A DNA stretch of 64,000 nucleotides, taken from positions 868,001-932,000 of the forward strand of contig CANUEZ040000105.1 in NCBI GenBank assembly GCA_948099385.1, given 5' to 3'. Made by a program: the position numbers and the translations under genes. The notes below the pieces were generated by a model. That model saw only the letters and a list, made by a program, of their open reading frames with translations. It did not search any database and was not told the origin of the DNA. Every line of letters starts with the position of its first letter. Position 1 is the stretch's first letter. Positions 1 through 9,982 of the stretch are shown here, one piece after another. The DNA is from Fasciola hepatica. Lineage: Eukaryota > Platyhelminthes > Trematoda > Plagiorchiida > Fasciolidae.

Positions 1-250
1 GCTACCGTCTATTTGGAAAATGACTGGCAGCGGTGGGATAACTCATCAAGGTAATTCAGATTTATCACTTGATTGTCCAGCCATAGTTGCTCAATCGGGT
101 GAGGTCCACACAACTTTTGTAATTTCATCCTTCACTGTACTTTCAGTGCATTTAAGTAGGTGCACTTTGGGATTTCGCTCGATCGTGTTGTCAGGGCGCT
201 CTCAGGTGACACAGTGGGGAAAACCTAGGTTGCCTGAGTCATTAAAGAAA
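1..250. other. Unassigned left edge
   Basis: No coding, RNA or repeat signal was recognised here. The last four bases (GAAA at 247-250) are the left copy of the target-site duplication of the solo LTR that starts at 251. Confidence 0.4.
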
Positions 251-673
251 TGTAGTGACCCCGGTCGTTCTGAGAAAATGACTGTTTTCTGGACACCATT
301 TCGGATTTACATTCCATACGATCTTTCCTAACGTTTGACATAGACCTCGTTGTTTTGCTCGGTTGCGTACGTTTAACCAAACCGACCATTCCGAGGTTTC
401 CGTCAACCCCGTTTTGAATCACTTTGCACTTTCGGTTCTTCGCCAATTGTACGCGCTCGCGGCCCACTTTCTGCCCAGCCGTTGCGTTCATTTTTATCCG
501 GTGTATTTCTCGTATCGGTACTGTTTCGGTGCCACTATATATAGAATGCATCTTCGCATATGTCAACCGACTTGCGTCTTCTCTATTCGTCCGATAGAAG
601 GGATTACTTTAGTATTTCGTGGTAAGGCCGAATAGAAGACAAGTTCATCAGCTGCGTTCAAAAGTCTTCTACA
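251..673 (+). repeat. Solo LTR, Gypsy-type family 2, copy 1
   Basis: The 423-bp block begins TGTAG and ends CTACA, a perfect 5-bp terminal inverted repeat of the TG...CA kind. It is flanked by GAAA on both sides (247-250 and 674-677), a 4-bp target-site duplication. Related sequence occurs at 33366-33790 and 56781-57580; in the latter the LTR is followed directly by a primer-binding site and a gag remnant, which identifies the family as an LTR retrotransposon. A TATA-like stretch (about 535-542, CTATATATAG) lies where an LTR promoter would be. No primer-binding site or gag follows at 674, so this is read as a solo LTR left by LTR-LTR recombination. Confidence 0.8.
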
Positions 674-1343
674 GAAATATAAATTATAACTTCAAGATTT
701 TCCGACTAGTTGATGGAATGTGACAGGCAAACGATAATTAAAGCCTAAATTTAGACATATAAGACATTTTTATTATTTTTAGAATAACGAGTGTTTCACA
801 GATTTACGGGGGAAAACAGCCGTCGTTTTCATAACAAAATGGAGTATTTTTTAGGAAGATCTCAGAGAATGACTGGTTAAGTTTCTAAACTACCTCTGTG
901 GGAAACAAGCGGTGTATAAACGTGTTCTCCGTGGGATGAAGTGCGCAACGTTTCAGAAATACATAGTACTGCTCAAGCAGCACTAGTGTAGTGGCATTCA
1001 AACTTGGTTATTTTGTCTAACACATATCAAGGTATAACTGAACTCGAGTCACCAAACGCAGTGGCCATTTGACCGCTGCACGTGCACGCTACACACACGC
1101 TTTTCCAATATACACTAAACACTCTTTCCCTGCCTGTAGTATTCTCCTTCTCATAGGTTGTGGAAAGCACTGCCCTGGTGATCGTGGTGGCATGCTGCAG
1201 AGTGCCAATGTAACGGACAGGTGGTCCAAGCGTGTTGCAAAGAACTAACGAAAGCACAAATTGAGGAAACAGTTTGGTAAGGTCTGAACAACCTCACACT
1301 AGTGTTTTTCTGGCCGTCACCTGACAACCTCCTGCAGGGGATT
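674..1343. other. Unassigned spacer
   Basis: I see no gene, RNA or known repeat in this stretch. The final four bases (GATT, 1340-1343) are the left target-site duplication of the next element. Confidence 0.4.
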
Positions 1344-1613
1344 TGTAGTGCTACCAATAAAGCACTCGATGACGAAGACTATCAAATTTGTTTATTTGAA
1401 CAATGACCGTTTTTGGTGGCGCCACTTGCTCCGCCTGTGTACGTCGTCTGCACGCCGTTGCGCTCCTCCAATACACACGTTGTCCCGCTCCAGCGTTTTG
1501 AGTTCTGCTTTGCGCGCTGCCGAGTATATTCACTATCGTGTCACATACCGAGGACCACGGGCTATAGACTCTATACGGGAGCAGGTCCTGACTTAACTGA
1601 CATAAATCCTAAA
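1344..1613 (+). repeat. 5' LTR of the compact Gypsy element
   Basis: This 270-bp block starts TGTAGTGCTACC and ends ATCCTAAA, and is repeated at 2584-2853 with one substitution. AATAAAG at 1355-1361, near its start, is a possible polyadenylation signal. The 3' end lacks the canonical CA (it ends AA), but the boundary is fixed by the target-site duplication and by the primer-binding site that starts two bases later. Confidence 0.88.
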
Positions 1614-1614
1614 C

Positions 1615-1631
1615 TGGTGAGCCCGAAGAAC
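1615..1631 (+). promoter_or_regulatory. Minus-strand primer-binding site (tRNA-Trp-like)
   Basis: TGGTGAGCCCGAAGAAC begins one base after the 5' LTR. TGG pairs with the CCA end of a tRNA. The first 12 bases differ at a single position from the complement of the animal tRNA-Trp 3' end (TGGTGACCCCGA, recalled from tRNA structure). The same 13-base motif, with the same one-base spacing from an LTR end, recurs at 57582. Confidence 0.7.
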
Positions 1632-1835
1632 AAATTAATTCTCGAAGTACATTCGTAAGTCCCTCAATCACATTTATTCGTTTACATATACACTTTTCCG
1701 ATATATAAACGGTAAATTCCGGATATCAGTTACCATATCCCTTATATATATTTTCTCATATCCATATTATAAGTGTTTCACTTTTGCTGCACTGACCTCT
1801 TTATATCATTTTACATTTGATATACCATTGCAACT

Positions 1836-2588
1836 ATGGCTAGCAACGACCGTAAACCTGACCCGGAACCGTCCGTTTCGACAGTCTCCCTAGCCGTCCC
1901 TCAGTTTTTTATTGATGACCCTCAGCTCTGGTTTCATATGTTGGAGGCAGAGTTCGAATCACATAGAATTACAAGCGAACGAACCCGTTACTTGTGGACT
2001 ATCGGTCGCCTTCCCCGTGACGTTGCTACTCAGATACGCGACGTAATATTTAATAACAGTTCTTACACAGCCGTGAAAGACGCGGTAATCTCTTGTCTTT
2101 TACCGTCAGAATCGTCCAGACTAAAACGGCTGACCCAAGGGACAGAGTTAGGTAGCAAGAAGCCCTCTGCATTACTGAGAGAAATGCAGCAGCTGGCAGG
2201 GCAACTTTTAGAGGAAAACGTCCTCAAAGAGTTGTGGGTACAGCGACTGGACCCATTTGACGCCGGACGCTGGCTCGCTTACGAAGGCAATGACAACCAC
2301 AGGGACACGGAACTTTGGGATATGCCGACAACGACAAACCCTACAACACAACCACCACTGCCAGGTCACGAACAGGATCTACCCCGGTCGGAACATTTTG
2401 AGGAGGACGCAATTTTGCGATCGACGCACAGCGACCAGTGTGAGTCATGGAGAACGGCTTGTGCTGGCTTCGCTGTTGTGTTTGACCGCGGCGGGAGGCA
2501 TGGAAAACGTCTCTCGCCACCGAATCCGACGTACCCATCACGGGTCGAAGCCCAACTGCGTCGGCCTTCTAGGGGGAGACCCCTGTAG
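1836..2588 (+). pseudogene. gag: Gag polyprotein remnant, Ty3/Gypsy
   Basis: The ORF starts at an ATG 222 bp after the LTR. Residues 20-140 carry the pattern typical of flatworm Gypsy gag capsid regions: a DPQLWFHMLE motif (residues about 29-38), TIGRLPRDVATQIRD (about 56-70) and LKELWVQRL (about 130-138). After about residue 140 the protein no longer resembles gag and coherent sequence moves to another frame, so a frameshift or deletion junction lies near 2240-2260. No CCHC zinc knuckle is visible. The ORF runs across the internal deletion and stops at the TAG formed at the start of the 3' LTR (2586-2588). It may still give a truncated capsid-like protein. Similar in layout to the gag remnant at 57709. 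Confidence 0.75.
2571..2583 (+). promoter_or_regulatory. Polypurine tract (plus-strand primer)
   Basis: AGGGGGAGA followed by CCCC lies immediately upstream of the 3' LTR. Position and composition fit the plus-strand priming site of an LTR retrotransposon. Confidence 0.6.
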
Positions 2589-2853
2589 TGCTACCAATAA
2601 AGCACTCGATGACGAAGACTATCAAATTTGTTTATTTGAACAATGACCGTTTTTGGTGGCGCCACTTGCTCCGCCTGTGTACGTTGTCTGCACGCCGTTG
2701 CGCTCCTCCAATACACACGTTGTCCCGCTCCAGCGTTTTGAGTTCTGCTTTGCGCGCTGCCGAGTATATTCACTATCGTGTCACATACCGAGGACCACGG
2801 GCTATAGACTCTATACGGGAGCAGGTCCTGACTTAACTGACATAAATCCTAAA
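2584..2853 (+). repeat. 3' LTR of the compact Gypsy element
   Basis: Identical to 1344-1613 except for one C-to-T difference at 2685. It is followed by GATT, the right copy of the target-site duplication. One difference in 270 bp indicates recent insertion or recent conversion between the LTRs. Confidence 0.88.
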
Positions 2854-3302
2854 GATTGACCGTATCATTGGGTAACCCCAAATGGAGCATTCAAACAGAC
2901 GCTAAGAATACTGTTAGCCAATAAACTCAGAAGTGCACCATCAAGCAAAACATAAATGGGAACTTTTGGCTGATTTTGAGTTCAATCTCTTAGCTTTTAT
3001 GACTTTCATTCATTAAGAACATGTAGTTCAAGTGTCCCTGAAGAGAACACCTGGGGTACAATCAGGTCAGCTCGTAAGTTCTCTTATTGTGCCTGCTGGT
3101 TACTGACTGGTGTCATCGCGTCTTTGTTATATTAACTACCAACGAAAGTTAGCTTATATGAAAATACAATATGTCCAATGACCGCGCGCTTTAAAGCACT
3201 GGAATCTCAGTGTTCATCGTAGACCAACCCTTGAATGTGTCTTTTGAAGATACTAAATGGTATGGCTAGGAATATAACCAAAGAACCTCACTACCCTTGT
3301 AG
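2854..3302. other. Unassigned spacer
   Basis: After the GATT duplication I see no coding or repeat signal until the inverted-repeat element that begins near 3303. Confidence 0.4.
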
Positions 3303-3838
3303 CAAAACCGGTTCAAATCCGCTCCAAAACCGATCGGTTTTCGGCCGGTTTTGGCCTGTTTTCGATCGGTTTTTACTATTATGCTGATCGATTTTCGCTC
3401 AATTTTTGGTTGGTTTGTTAAGTGGCCATTTCACATGGATCAACAATGAATTGATACGAAGAAAATCGACGATCGGAGTAATGTGCAATGCTTAAGTGAT
3501 GTTTTATTTAAGTATGTTGGTTTGATTCGTTAAAATTCCCTGAAATACTTTGGTATAGATCGCTCTATTCTATACCCTCGTAATGGATAAAATAAGAACG
3601 ATTATTCAGAAAATCATAAATAAGGAGATAGAAATGAGCACTGTGAAACGTAATTTGGGACAAGTGACCGAAACTACCGAAGTATACCACGTATTACAAA
3701 CGATTGGCTCAAAGCGCTCGGAAACCGTTCAGAAACCGTCCAGAAAACCGGTCTGAAACCACTCGAAAACCGCTCGAAAACAGACCAAAAACAATCCGAA
3801 AACCGATCGGTTTTGAAGCGGTTGCTGAGCAGTTAGCG
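3303..3838 (+). mobile_element. MITE-like element with long terminal inverted repeats
   Basis: The left end (about 3303-3405) and the right end (about 3715-3838) are imperfect inverted repeats of roughly 100 bp built from iterated CCGATCGGTTTT and AAACCGCTC motifs. The roughly 300-bp core has no coding frame. A second copy of the core plus one end lies in opposite orientation at about 4005-4295. Long inverted ends, small size and no ORF fit a non-autonomous DNA transposon. Exact ends and a target-site duplication could not be fixed, so the superfamily is unknown. Confidence 0.6.
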
Positions 3839-3855
3839 GCCTTCGTTTGAAGTCG

Positions 3856-3876
3856 TTCAGTTCAGTTCAGTTCAGT
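3856..3876 (+). repeat. (TTCAG)n microsatellite
   Basis: Four tandem copies of TTCAG lie just right of the MITE-like element. It could be a simple repeat or the short tail of an unrecognised retroelement. Confidence 0.7.
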
Positions 3877-4004
3877 TTGCACAGGACAGGTAATGGCCAC
3901 GGCCAATTGAGCGTCCAGAACTCCTTCGATGGTATGCACACCAGTTATGCACCCACCACTGCCGAGTGTATTTCGCCGAATCCCCACTAAAAATGAGATA
4001 TGCT

Positions 4005-4295
4005 CCGCTAATTTCTTTCACTAAACCGAATTACGTATCATGATGCTCATTTTTAGCTCTTAATTTATAATTTCTCAATAATTGTCCATTCTGATGGAAT
4101 AAATTAGGACTATCTATACCGAGGCTTTCAGGACATTTCGATGAATTAAACCAATACTTCTAAATACAACTCCAACCAAACATTGCAAATTACTTTGGTC
4201 GTCATTTTTCTTTGTATAAATCCAATGTTGATACGTATAAAATAGTTACCAAACAAACCGACCGAAAACCGATCGAAAACCGATCGGAAACTGAT
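4005..4295 (-). mobile_element. Second, truncated MITE-like copy in inverse orientation
   Basis: Read on the minus strand, this segment aligns over about 280 bp (roughly 70% by eye) with 3360-3680. Matches run from the CGATCGGTTTT-rich end (4252-4292 on the plus strand) through a shared core to a shared ACGTAATT motif. The inverted repeat of the far end is missing, so the copy is truncated. Confidence 0.55.
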
Positions 4296-4660
4296 GTTAC
4301 GAACGGGCTGGGTGCTACAAGGGCAGTTCCGATCAGCAGATATCACAGAATATGGAGGCTGAAGCCAGATTTGTAACCACTTTCTTTGTATTTAGGTGAC
4401 TCAACCCAGAAGTGAATTTTCTTCCAATATCAAATGTATTTTGTGCGGTTCTCGGAGTATCGCCCGGGTACCGCGATAACATAAACATTTTTCATAATGA
4501 AGCATGATCACGTGATTTGAAAGAGTTGACTCGAAAAATAAAATCTTCAGTTCAATTCAACTCAAATCTGATCACAGAGCGAAGATGGCGGCTTGCCAAT
4601 TTTGCGCGGGATGTCTCGTCGTGATCTCCTTGGGTTACGTGAGGCTTTGACAAACGGAAT
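4296..4660. other. Unassigned spacer
   Basis: No gene or repeat was recognised between the truncated MITE-like copy and the (GATCA)n tract. Confidence 0.4.
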
Positions 4661-4692
4661 ATCAGATCTGATCAGATCAGATCAGATCAGAC
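4661..4692 (-). repeat. (GATCA)n tract, likely 3' tail of LINE I
   Basis: About six tandem pentamers with minor variation. The tract lies downstream of the minus-strand LINE that ends its reading frame at 5147. Many CR1/L2-like LINEs end in a short tandem repeat rather than poly(A), so I read it as the 3' terminus of that LINE. Confidence 0.5.
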
Positions 4693-5146
4693 CAGGCCAA
4701 ATCAGATCATAGCACGGGATTGGTAGCCAATGCTGATGATAATCCAGCTTGTTGCAGCTGCAAGTTCCCGGCTCTCACGGGGCTTCGACTTTCTGGGATC
4801 CTCTGTCTCTCAGAAGCTGGAAGCATGGCGCGTGTCGGAATCAACCCCGACAGAGTAGCAGACAGCGACATTTCAGTAGGGTAGGCCTCGGAATCCGTCA
4901 GGTCCACTCTCCTCACAACAGTCAAGACCTTCAGCTATCTGCTATCGAGAGAAAATAGGGAAGGAAGGTCTAAGGAAATCAAGAAGTGTTTAAGGGAGGT
5001 GCTCGGACTACCTGAAAGTGGCTGAGGAAGGGGAACGAAGGGAAATAGAGTAAAAGGAGGGGGAAGAAGAGGAAAGCTGAAGCGGAACAAAATATCTCAG
5101 CCAGGCTCAAGTTGCTGACTCACGGGTAGTTCGGAAAGGCATGTGG

Positions 5147-6460
5147 TCATGCAGCATCCAACTCCCTCTTTAACACTGCCCATGTGTCCACTCCCATCAA
5201 CACCTCGGGAAGTTTATTCCAGCTGTAAATAACGCTGCAAGCGGACGACTGGGCTCTGATGGCTTTGGAAGCTCTCAGCTTGATTGGTTTCATCTGGTGT
5301 CCATGAGGAGCGGAGTTGCCGTCACGGGTTAACAGCGGCCTGTTCGGGGCTGACAACCTATTTAGCTTTTTTCATTGCTTCGATCAATTCACTCCTCACT
5401 CTCCTACTCTTCAGAGAGAACAACCCTAGCTCTGCTGACCTGTCCATGTGCTGCATCCCTCGTAGCCCCAATATCTTCCCCGTGAACCTTCTGTGAAATT
5501 TTCCGAGAAAGGGTGCCCCTCACAAGCTGCGGAGCCCAGGCTTCGACTACATACTCCGAGAGGGGTTGGGCAAGTGTCGTACTCACTGGCAGCGGCACCC
5601 AAGGCTACCTTGGAGCGAGCCTTCGGCGCGGCTGGCGCGTGTTTTCATTCACCTTTTTAGCAGCCTGCAGACATAGTGCCAAGGGTCTAAAATCATTTGA
5701 GACGACTACTCCGAAGCCCCGGACCCCGCTTTTCTGGGCCAGTGGTTCCGGTTGTCCGGCGCAGCGCATTCTGCTGGTTACCAAGGCAAATAGGGGCAAA
5801 CGCTTTGCCAGATTCGGGCGCAAGTCCCGTGCCATAGAATACTTTTATGGGTCCGTTTGAACCTGGTTAGAGTTTGGGCATCCCAGAAACTTCACATCAC
5901 GTGTGAACATGAAGCAGGGCGACCTTACATCTCGCGGTAATTCCTTCACACAGATCGGAAATAGTACACGACCCGGTGCCAATTTCTGAGGGGCCCCACC
6001 AGGTGCTGTTGCCATCGGGGACTTTGTGTCCTCAACTATGACGTAGAGTAGGTGGTCGGCTAGGCAGTCCGCTGTCCCTGCACCCGCTGTCCCCCCCCCC
6101 AGCTTATGCTGAAGCAACCCGTGTTTCATACTATCAAAGGCTTTACGGAAGTGCAGACAACAAGCTTCCATCCTCTCTATTCAGTCCCATTTCTTGGTAA
6201 ACTCATCAAAAGATTTAGCAAGCTTCTGATGCGAGACCTGCCCTTCCTTAAGCCATGCGGTTCACCAGTGATTAGGTATTTTTCCTCCTGATGCCTTACC
6301 AAAGCCTTTCGGTTTATTATTCCATAACATTCTGTGCTACTGATAGCAATCTAACAGGACATTGGTTCGCCACCCAGTCCCTTAAACCCTCCCAGTTACC
6401 ATGCACGACGTCCTCACTTGTCCACTCACTCGGTAGCTCGGCCTTCCTGAAAGGTTTGTT
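5147..6460 (-). pseudogene. LINE I reverse transcriptase remnant
   Basis: In the minus frames, FRKAFDS (RT block with the first catalytic Asp, near 6140) is followed by APGGAPQ (near 5990), then FMFTRDVKFLG at the place of the F/YADD catalytic box (near 5890), so the key Asp pair is damaged. Further along are DFRPLAL (about 5690), EAWAPQLV (about 5545) and a C-terminal IYSWNKLPEVL block ending at a stop by 5147. These blocks occur in this order in CR1/Jockey-group RTs, and they are spread over at least three frames, so this is a pseudogene. Confidence 0.75.
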
Positions 6461-7137
6461 GGACAGTGCGGATGAAGGCCCTCCTGCTGCCCGAGCCAGC
6501 GGTCTGAGAATGGCTTGGTGGATTCCATCTGGTTCCGGGGCTTACTGCTTGCCGATCACTTCTAATACCAACCGTACTTCGTCTGGAGACATTTCCGTTT
6601 CCCCACTCGGAGCAGTCCTAGACCACCCTAGGGTCAATGACTGTCTTCCCTCATCAGTTCCAGGGAGCTCCTCAGATTATTCTCTGAGGATTTCCGCCGT
6701 CTGTTCATTAGCCTCCGTCTGGTTTCCGTTTCTAGTTCTCAAGCCTACAACTTTTACCCGCATATTTGCCTTAGCCTGGACGAAGTTAAGAACACCTTTG
6801 GGTGTTTCTTGACTGCCCTAGATGTACCGATTTCGTATATCAGATTACCTGTCCTTTGTCGTTCACGAAACAACTTAGTAATTCTCCGGCATTCCAGCAA
6901 CCGTCTATGTCCCTTGGTTTCCGGATGCGTTCTCCTCAGTACACTAGTCGTACTGCCTTTCCACCAAGGTGGCAGTCATCGTCTACGGACTTTGCGCTTG
7001 CGGGCTATTTCTTCGGTCAACCAAAGTAAGTTACTTTTGATGGTGAGCCACAATTCATTCTTCGTACCTTCATGGTACCTGGCTAAAGATGTTGCCACTG
7101 ACAGCAACCTTTCATGGTCCAGCCCTCTGAAGTTTCT

Positions 7138-7440
7138 TCACCATTCGTCTGGTAGTTTTTCTCTCCAGCCCAGAACTTGGAACCTAATTATCCCATGGTC
7201 CCTTTTACCCAGCGAAGCGCCTATTCTCACATCACTTGCCTCTGCGGTGAGCATAGTGATGCTGAGGTCCAGTAGCCACTGAGTGCGGCCCTCTTCCTCT
7301 AGCGGTCTGGTAAATGTGCCGCACCAGGGCCGAATCCCCAACTTGGCCTGGCAGGTATTGTCCAAAATACTCCACAGGTGCCCAGGTCGAGAGTGAGTCA
7401 ACCTCGGGGCATAAAATTCCCACAAGGGATGGATTATCCG
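7138..7440 (-). pseudogene. LINE I endonuclease domain, C-terminal fragment
   Basis: The minus-strand frame contains ASDVRIGASLGKRDHGIIRF, the usual end of an AP-like LINE endonuclease in which SDH is the catalytic motif; here it reads RDH. A CPEVDS stretch about 80 residues earlier sits where the GDFN-type motif is expected. The domain is cut on its N-terminal side. Confidence 0.65.
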
Positions 7441-7754
7441 GTCTCAGTGCCATAAAAACCCGTCATTACCTTGAACGTTTCTATGAGATCCCCTCAACAT
7501 CTCCTTTCCAACGAGAAATGATTGGGACCACAGGGTCTCAGTGTTTACTTCTTACCCGTTCGCTTCGCGAGACGCCAGACTTTCTCCGGGCAGGCAGCCT
7601 CTTTTTTGTAGAGGGGTGCCCAAGCCAGCACTCTACCTTCTAAGTGAGGCCGTCTTATAGCCGTGGATATAGGTACGAATATTTCCGGCTGCCGGCCTGA
7701 CAGTGCTAATCGTGGCTTAAAGTGCTCACCACGAGCCTTTTGTGTACTAGAGTT

Positions 7755-8700
7755 TTACAGGTCCGACCGTTTAAAACCACAGCTGATGATGACCCGGAAG
7801 TCTTTAACCCTATTACCTGCTTCACTGGTCAACAGTCCCCTGTCATCAGCAACAGTAAGGCCTTCTGTTGCCCTTGAGAACAAATGGCTTCTTCCAGCGT
7901 TCGCGGATAAGTCCCATTTGTATGCGTAGTCCAGGACGGCTTCTATATCCCTGTCCAGGTTGACCCTATCCTCAGATCCAACTATCCTCACCTCTTCCGC
8001 GAAGATGAAACCAGGCCACTGAAGAGCGGATGCCGGGTCCTTTTGGACATCAGGAATATCTTCGGGCCCAGGAAGGATCCTTGAGGTACACCACTGGTGG
8101 CATTCTCCAAACTAGAGTACCTGTCCTTTACTTTGACTTGAAGCCTCCTGCGGGGTAAGCCCGCCAGCCACTTATATACTGGCTGGTCTATGCTGCACGT
8201 CTCTATCGTTACGGCGAAGGACGATGAATAAAGGAGTCCAACTCCTTGCTGAAGTCAAGGTAACATACAGCACCTTGCTTGCCTCCGTCTAGTCGTCGAG
8301 TTACTTCAATAAAAAGGCATTAGAGTTTGGTCAGACAAGGGCGATATTTTAGGAATCCGTGCTAGGCTGGGCTTATCATGCTTCAGTAAGTGCTAACAGT
8401 TATGGGCACTAATGGTCTTCTCTAGAACTTTACACAGGATGCTGGTTAGGCTTACCGGCCTGTAGTTGTCCGTAGCTGACTTAGATGCACTTCTCCGTAT
8501 CGCCACAGCTGCCGCCACTTTCCAGTCCTGAGGTAACTTACTATGGTCCAGTGTAGACCTGCGCAGCTTGTATGCCGATGGAACTGTGAAGATAGCTGTG
8601 TGGATTCCACTTGGACCCGCTTACTTGACTTACGCAAGATTCACTCTGAGGTATTTAGCTCGGTAAACCGCGCAGGAGGATGCACCAGTGTCTTATCAAC
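7755..8700 (-). pseudogene. LINE II reverse transcriptase remnant
   Basis: Minus-strand frames show a YLDFSKELDS block (about 8270) corresponding to the first catalytic RT motif, TSGVPQGSFLGPKIF (about 8090) corresponding to the GxPQGxxLGP block, and a post-catalytic block with DAVLDYAYKWDLSANAGRS-like sequence (7755-7991). The FADD box between the last two is not readable. Stops and frame changes make this non-functional. Confidence 0.7.
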
Positions 8701-9144
8701 TCGCACCCCACTATCTATCATATGTACATTACCAGGGTATTCCCCCCACGGCGTCTGCTACGCGCAGGTCATCAGTGGTAATACTGCGGTCCTTATTCAA
8801 TGGTGGACTTATTGCATCCTTTGTAGAGCCCCCTGACAGCACATACCTATTGAATTTCTTCCGTTGCTGTCTTGAGCTTTTACCTATTCTGGGCTCATAC
8901 TCTCGCTCAGAAGTTCGCAGAAGGCTTATAGTTTCCCTTTTGGGCCTTGTATAACAAGTCTGGGCTAGCCGACTGCCGGAAGCTTTGTACTATGTTTGAT
9001 GGCATTGGCTATTGCATCCTTCCACCACATGGGTTTGTCCTCCCCACTCCTCGGATTCAGGGGTGCAAACTCTTCGTGGAGGGCCATCAGGGATCCCTAG
9101 TTGACCCACCGGCGCTCCTTGACAGTAGCCCCCTCTTCCGTGCC

Positions 9145-9930
9145 CTAAGCCAGCCCCATCGCCCTATTTCGAAACTTATCTATGTCCCTACTACCAAAAT
9201 TTCCAAAAAACCTTGAGAATACCTTGGGTGGCCGCATGCAGATGATGATTTTGACACACGCGTGGTTACTTCTGCCCAGCGCTGCACAGTACTGCGGTTC
9301 AGATACTTTGTTGGGAATATTTGTTATGGCTAGATTTAGCAAGGAAGGAAAGCACCCAGATCTATATCGTGTATCTTCCGAAACTTGCTGGTGCAAAACA
9401 TAAGCAGGCAGCCATTCCTAGTAGGTTTCTTCTAGTGATCCTGGCAGGCAGACTTCAACCGCCCAGTCAATGTGCGGAAGGTTGAAGTCACCCACTAAGG
9501 GTCTCTTTTGCATCCTTAGCTGGTTCAGTCAGGGTCCGCAGAAAGCGAACATCCTCGCCGCAGTTTTGAGTTGGTACCCTGTAGACGTCGACAACCTCAA
9601 CCCTTCTCCCTGAGAGGATGATCATAATTGCGCACAACTGGACATTGCGAGTGCACATCTTCTTCAGGGAACCAAGATGGCTTGTACCCGGCCTAATGAG
9701 GGTGGCTGCCCCCTTTCCCCCGCCAGAGCAGTCGTGCCCTATATCTTGCCTGTAGATTACAAAACGGTTACTTATTAGTCCTGGGGCATGGTCTTCTTCA
9801 GAAAGACATGCTTCCTTGAAGGCATTTATTGACGCGCAGTACTTCCCAGTGGTTATGGAGGGTCTGTCCGTTCGTTTCTAACAGTGCACGCATTATTGTA
9901 TAACACCGCTTCGTTTGTTCCTTAGCCTAG
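9145..9930 (-). pseudogene. LINE II AP-endonuclease domain
   Basis: Minus-strand frames give LYNNACTVRNERTDPP near 9900 (the NxRS-type start of the domain), then AAYRVPTQNC-like sequence, VGDFNLPHIDW (about 9490), and an end block with AALGRSNHACVK (about 9265) where the family has SDH. Asn replaces the catalytic Asp here. Frame changes occur around 9490 and 9400. Confidence 0.65.
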
Positions 9931-9982
9931 GCGTCTGTTGTTGTTTACTCCTGTCAGGTTCTCGGGCACGAAGCCCGGGACT

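Larger units (their letters stand above)
1344..2853 (+). mobile_element. Compact, internally deleted Ty3/Gypsy LTR element (CsRn1-like)
   Basis: A 1,510-bp element bounded by two 270-bp LTRs that differ at one position (C at 1445, T at 2685). GATT occurs immediately outside both ends (1340-1343 and 2854-2857), giving a 4-bp target-site duplication. Inside are, in order, a primer-binding site at 1615, a gag reading frame from 1836 and a short purine tract before the 3' LTR. The internal region is only 970 bp, so protease, reverse transcriptase, RNase H and integrase are absent. The primer-binding site resembles that of the CsRn1/Kabuki group, which as I recall primes from tRNA-Trp; this clade assignment is inference. 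The element would need enzymes in trans. Confidence 0.88.
4693..7440 (-). mobile_element. LINE I, CR1-like non-LTR retrotransposon, 5'-truncated
   Basis: Read right to left, the end of an endonuclease domain (7440-7138) is followed by a linker, a degenerate reverse transcriptase (about 6460-5500), a C-terminal region ending at 5147 and a 3' UTR leading to the (GATCA)n tract. The 5' side is cut near 7440, where the sequence changes abruptly to the 3' part of LINE II. Truncation at the 5' end is typical of target-primed reverse transcription. Many stops and frameshifts make the copy inactive. Confidence 0.75.

Noticed and set aside
3308..3322. GGTTCAAATCC, a perfect-looking tRNA B box
   Set aside because: It lies inside the terminal repeat of the MITE-like element. 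No A box, cloverleaf or T-run terminator could be placed around it.
6291..6812. A 173-codon plus-strand frame and its neighbours to 7643
   Set aside because: They lie antisense to the LINE I endonuclease-RT region, whose conserved blocks are readable on the minus strand. They are shadows.
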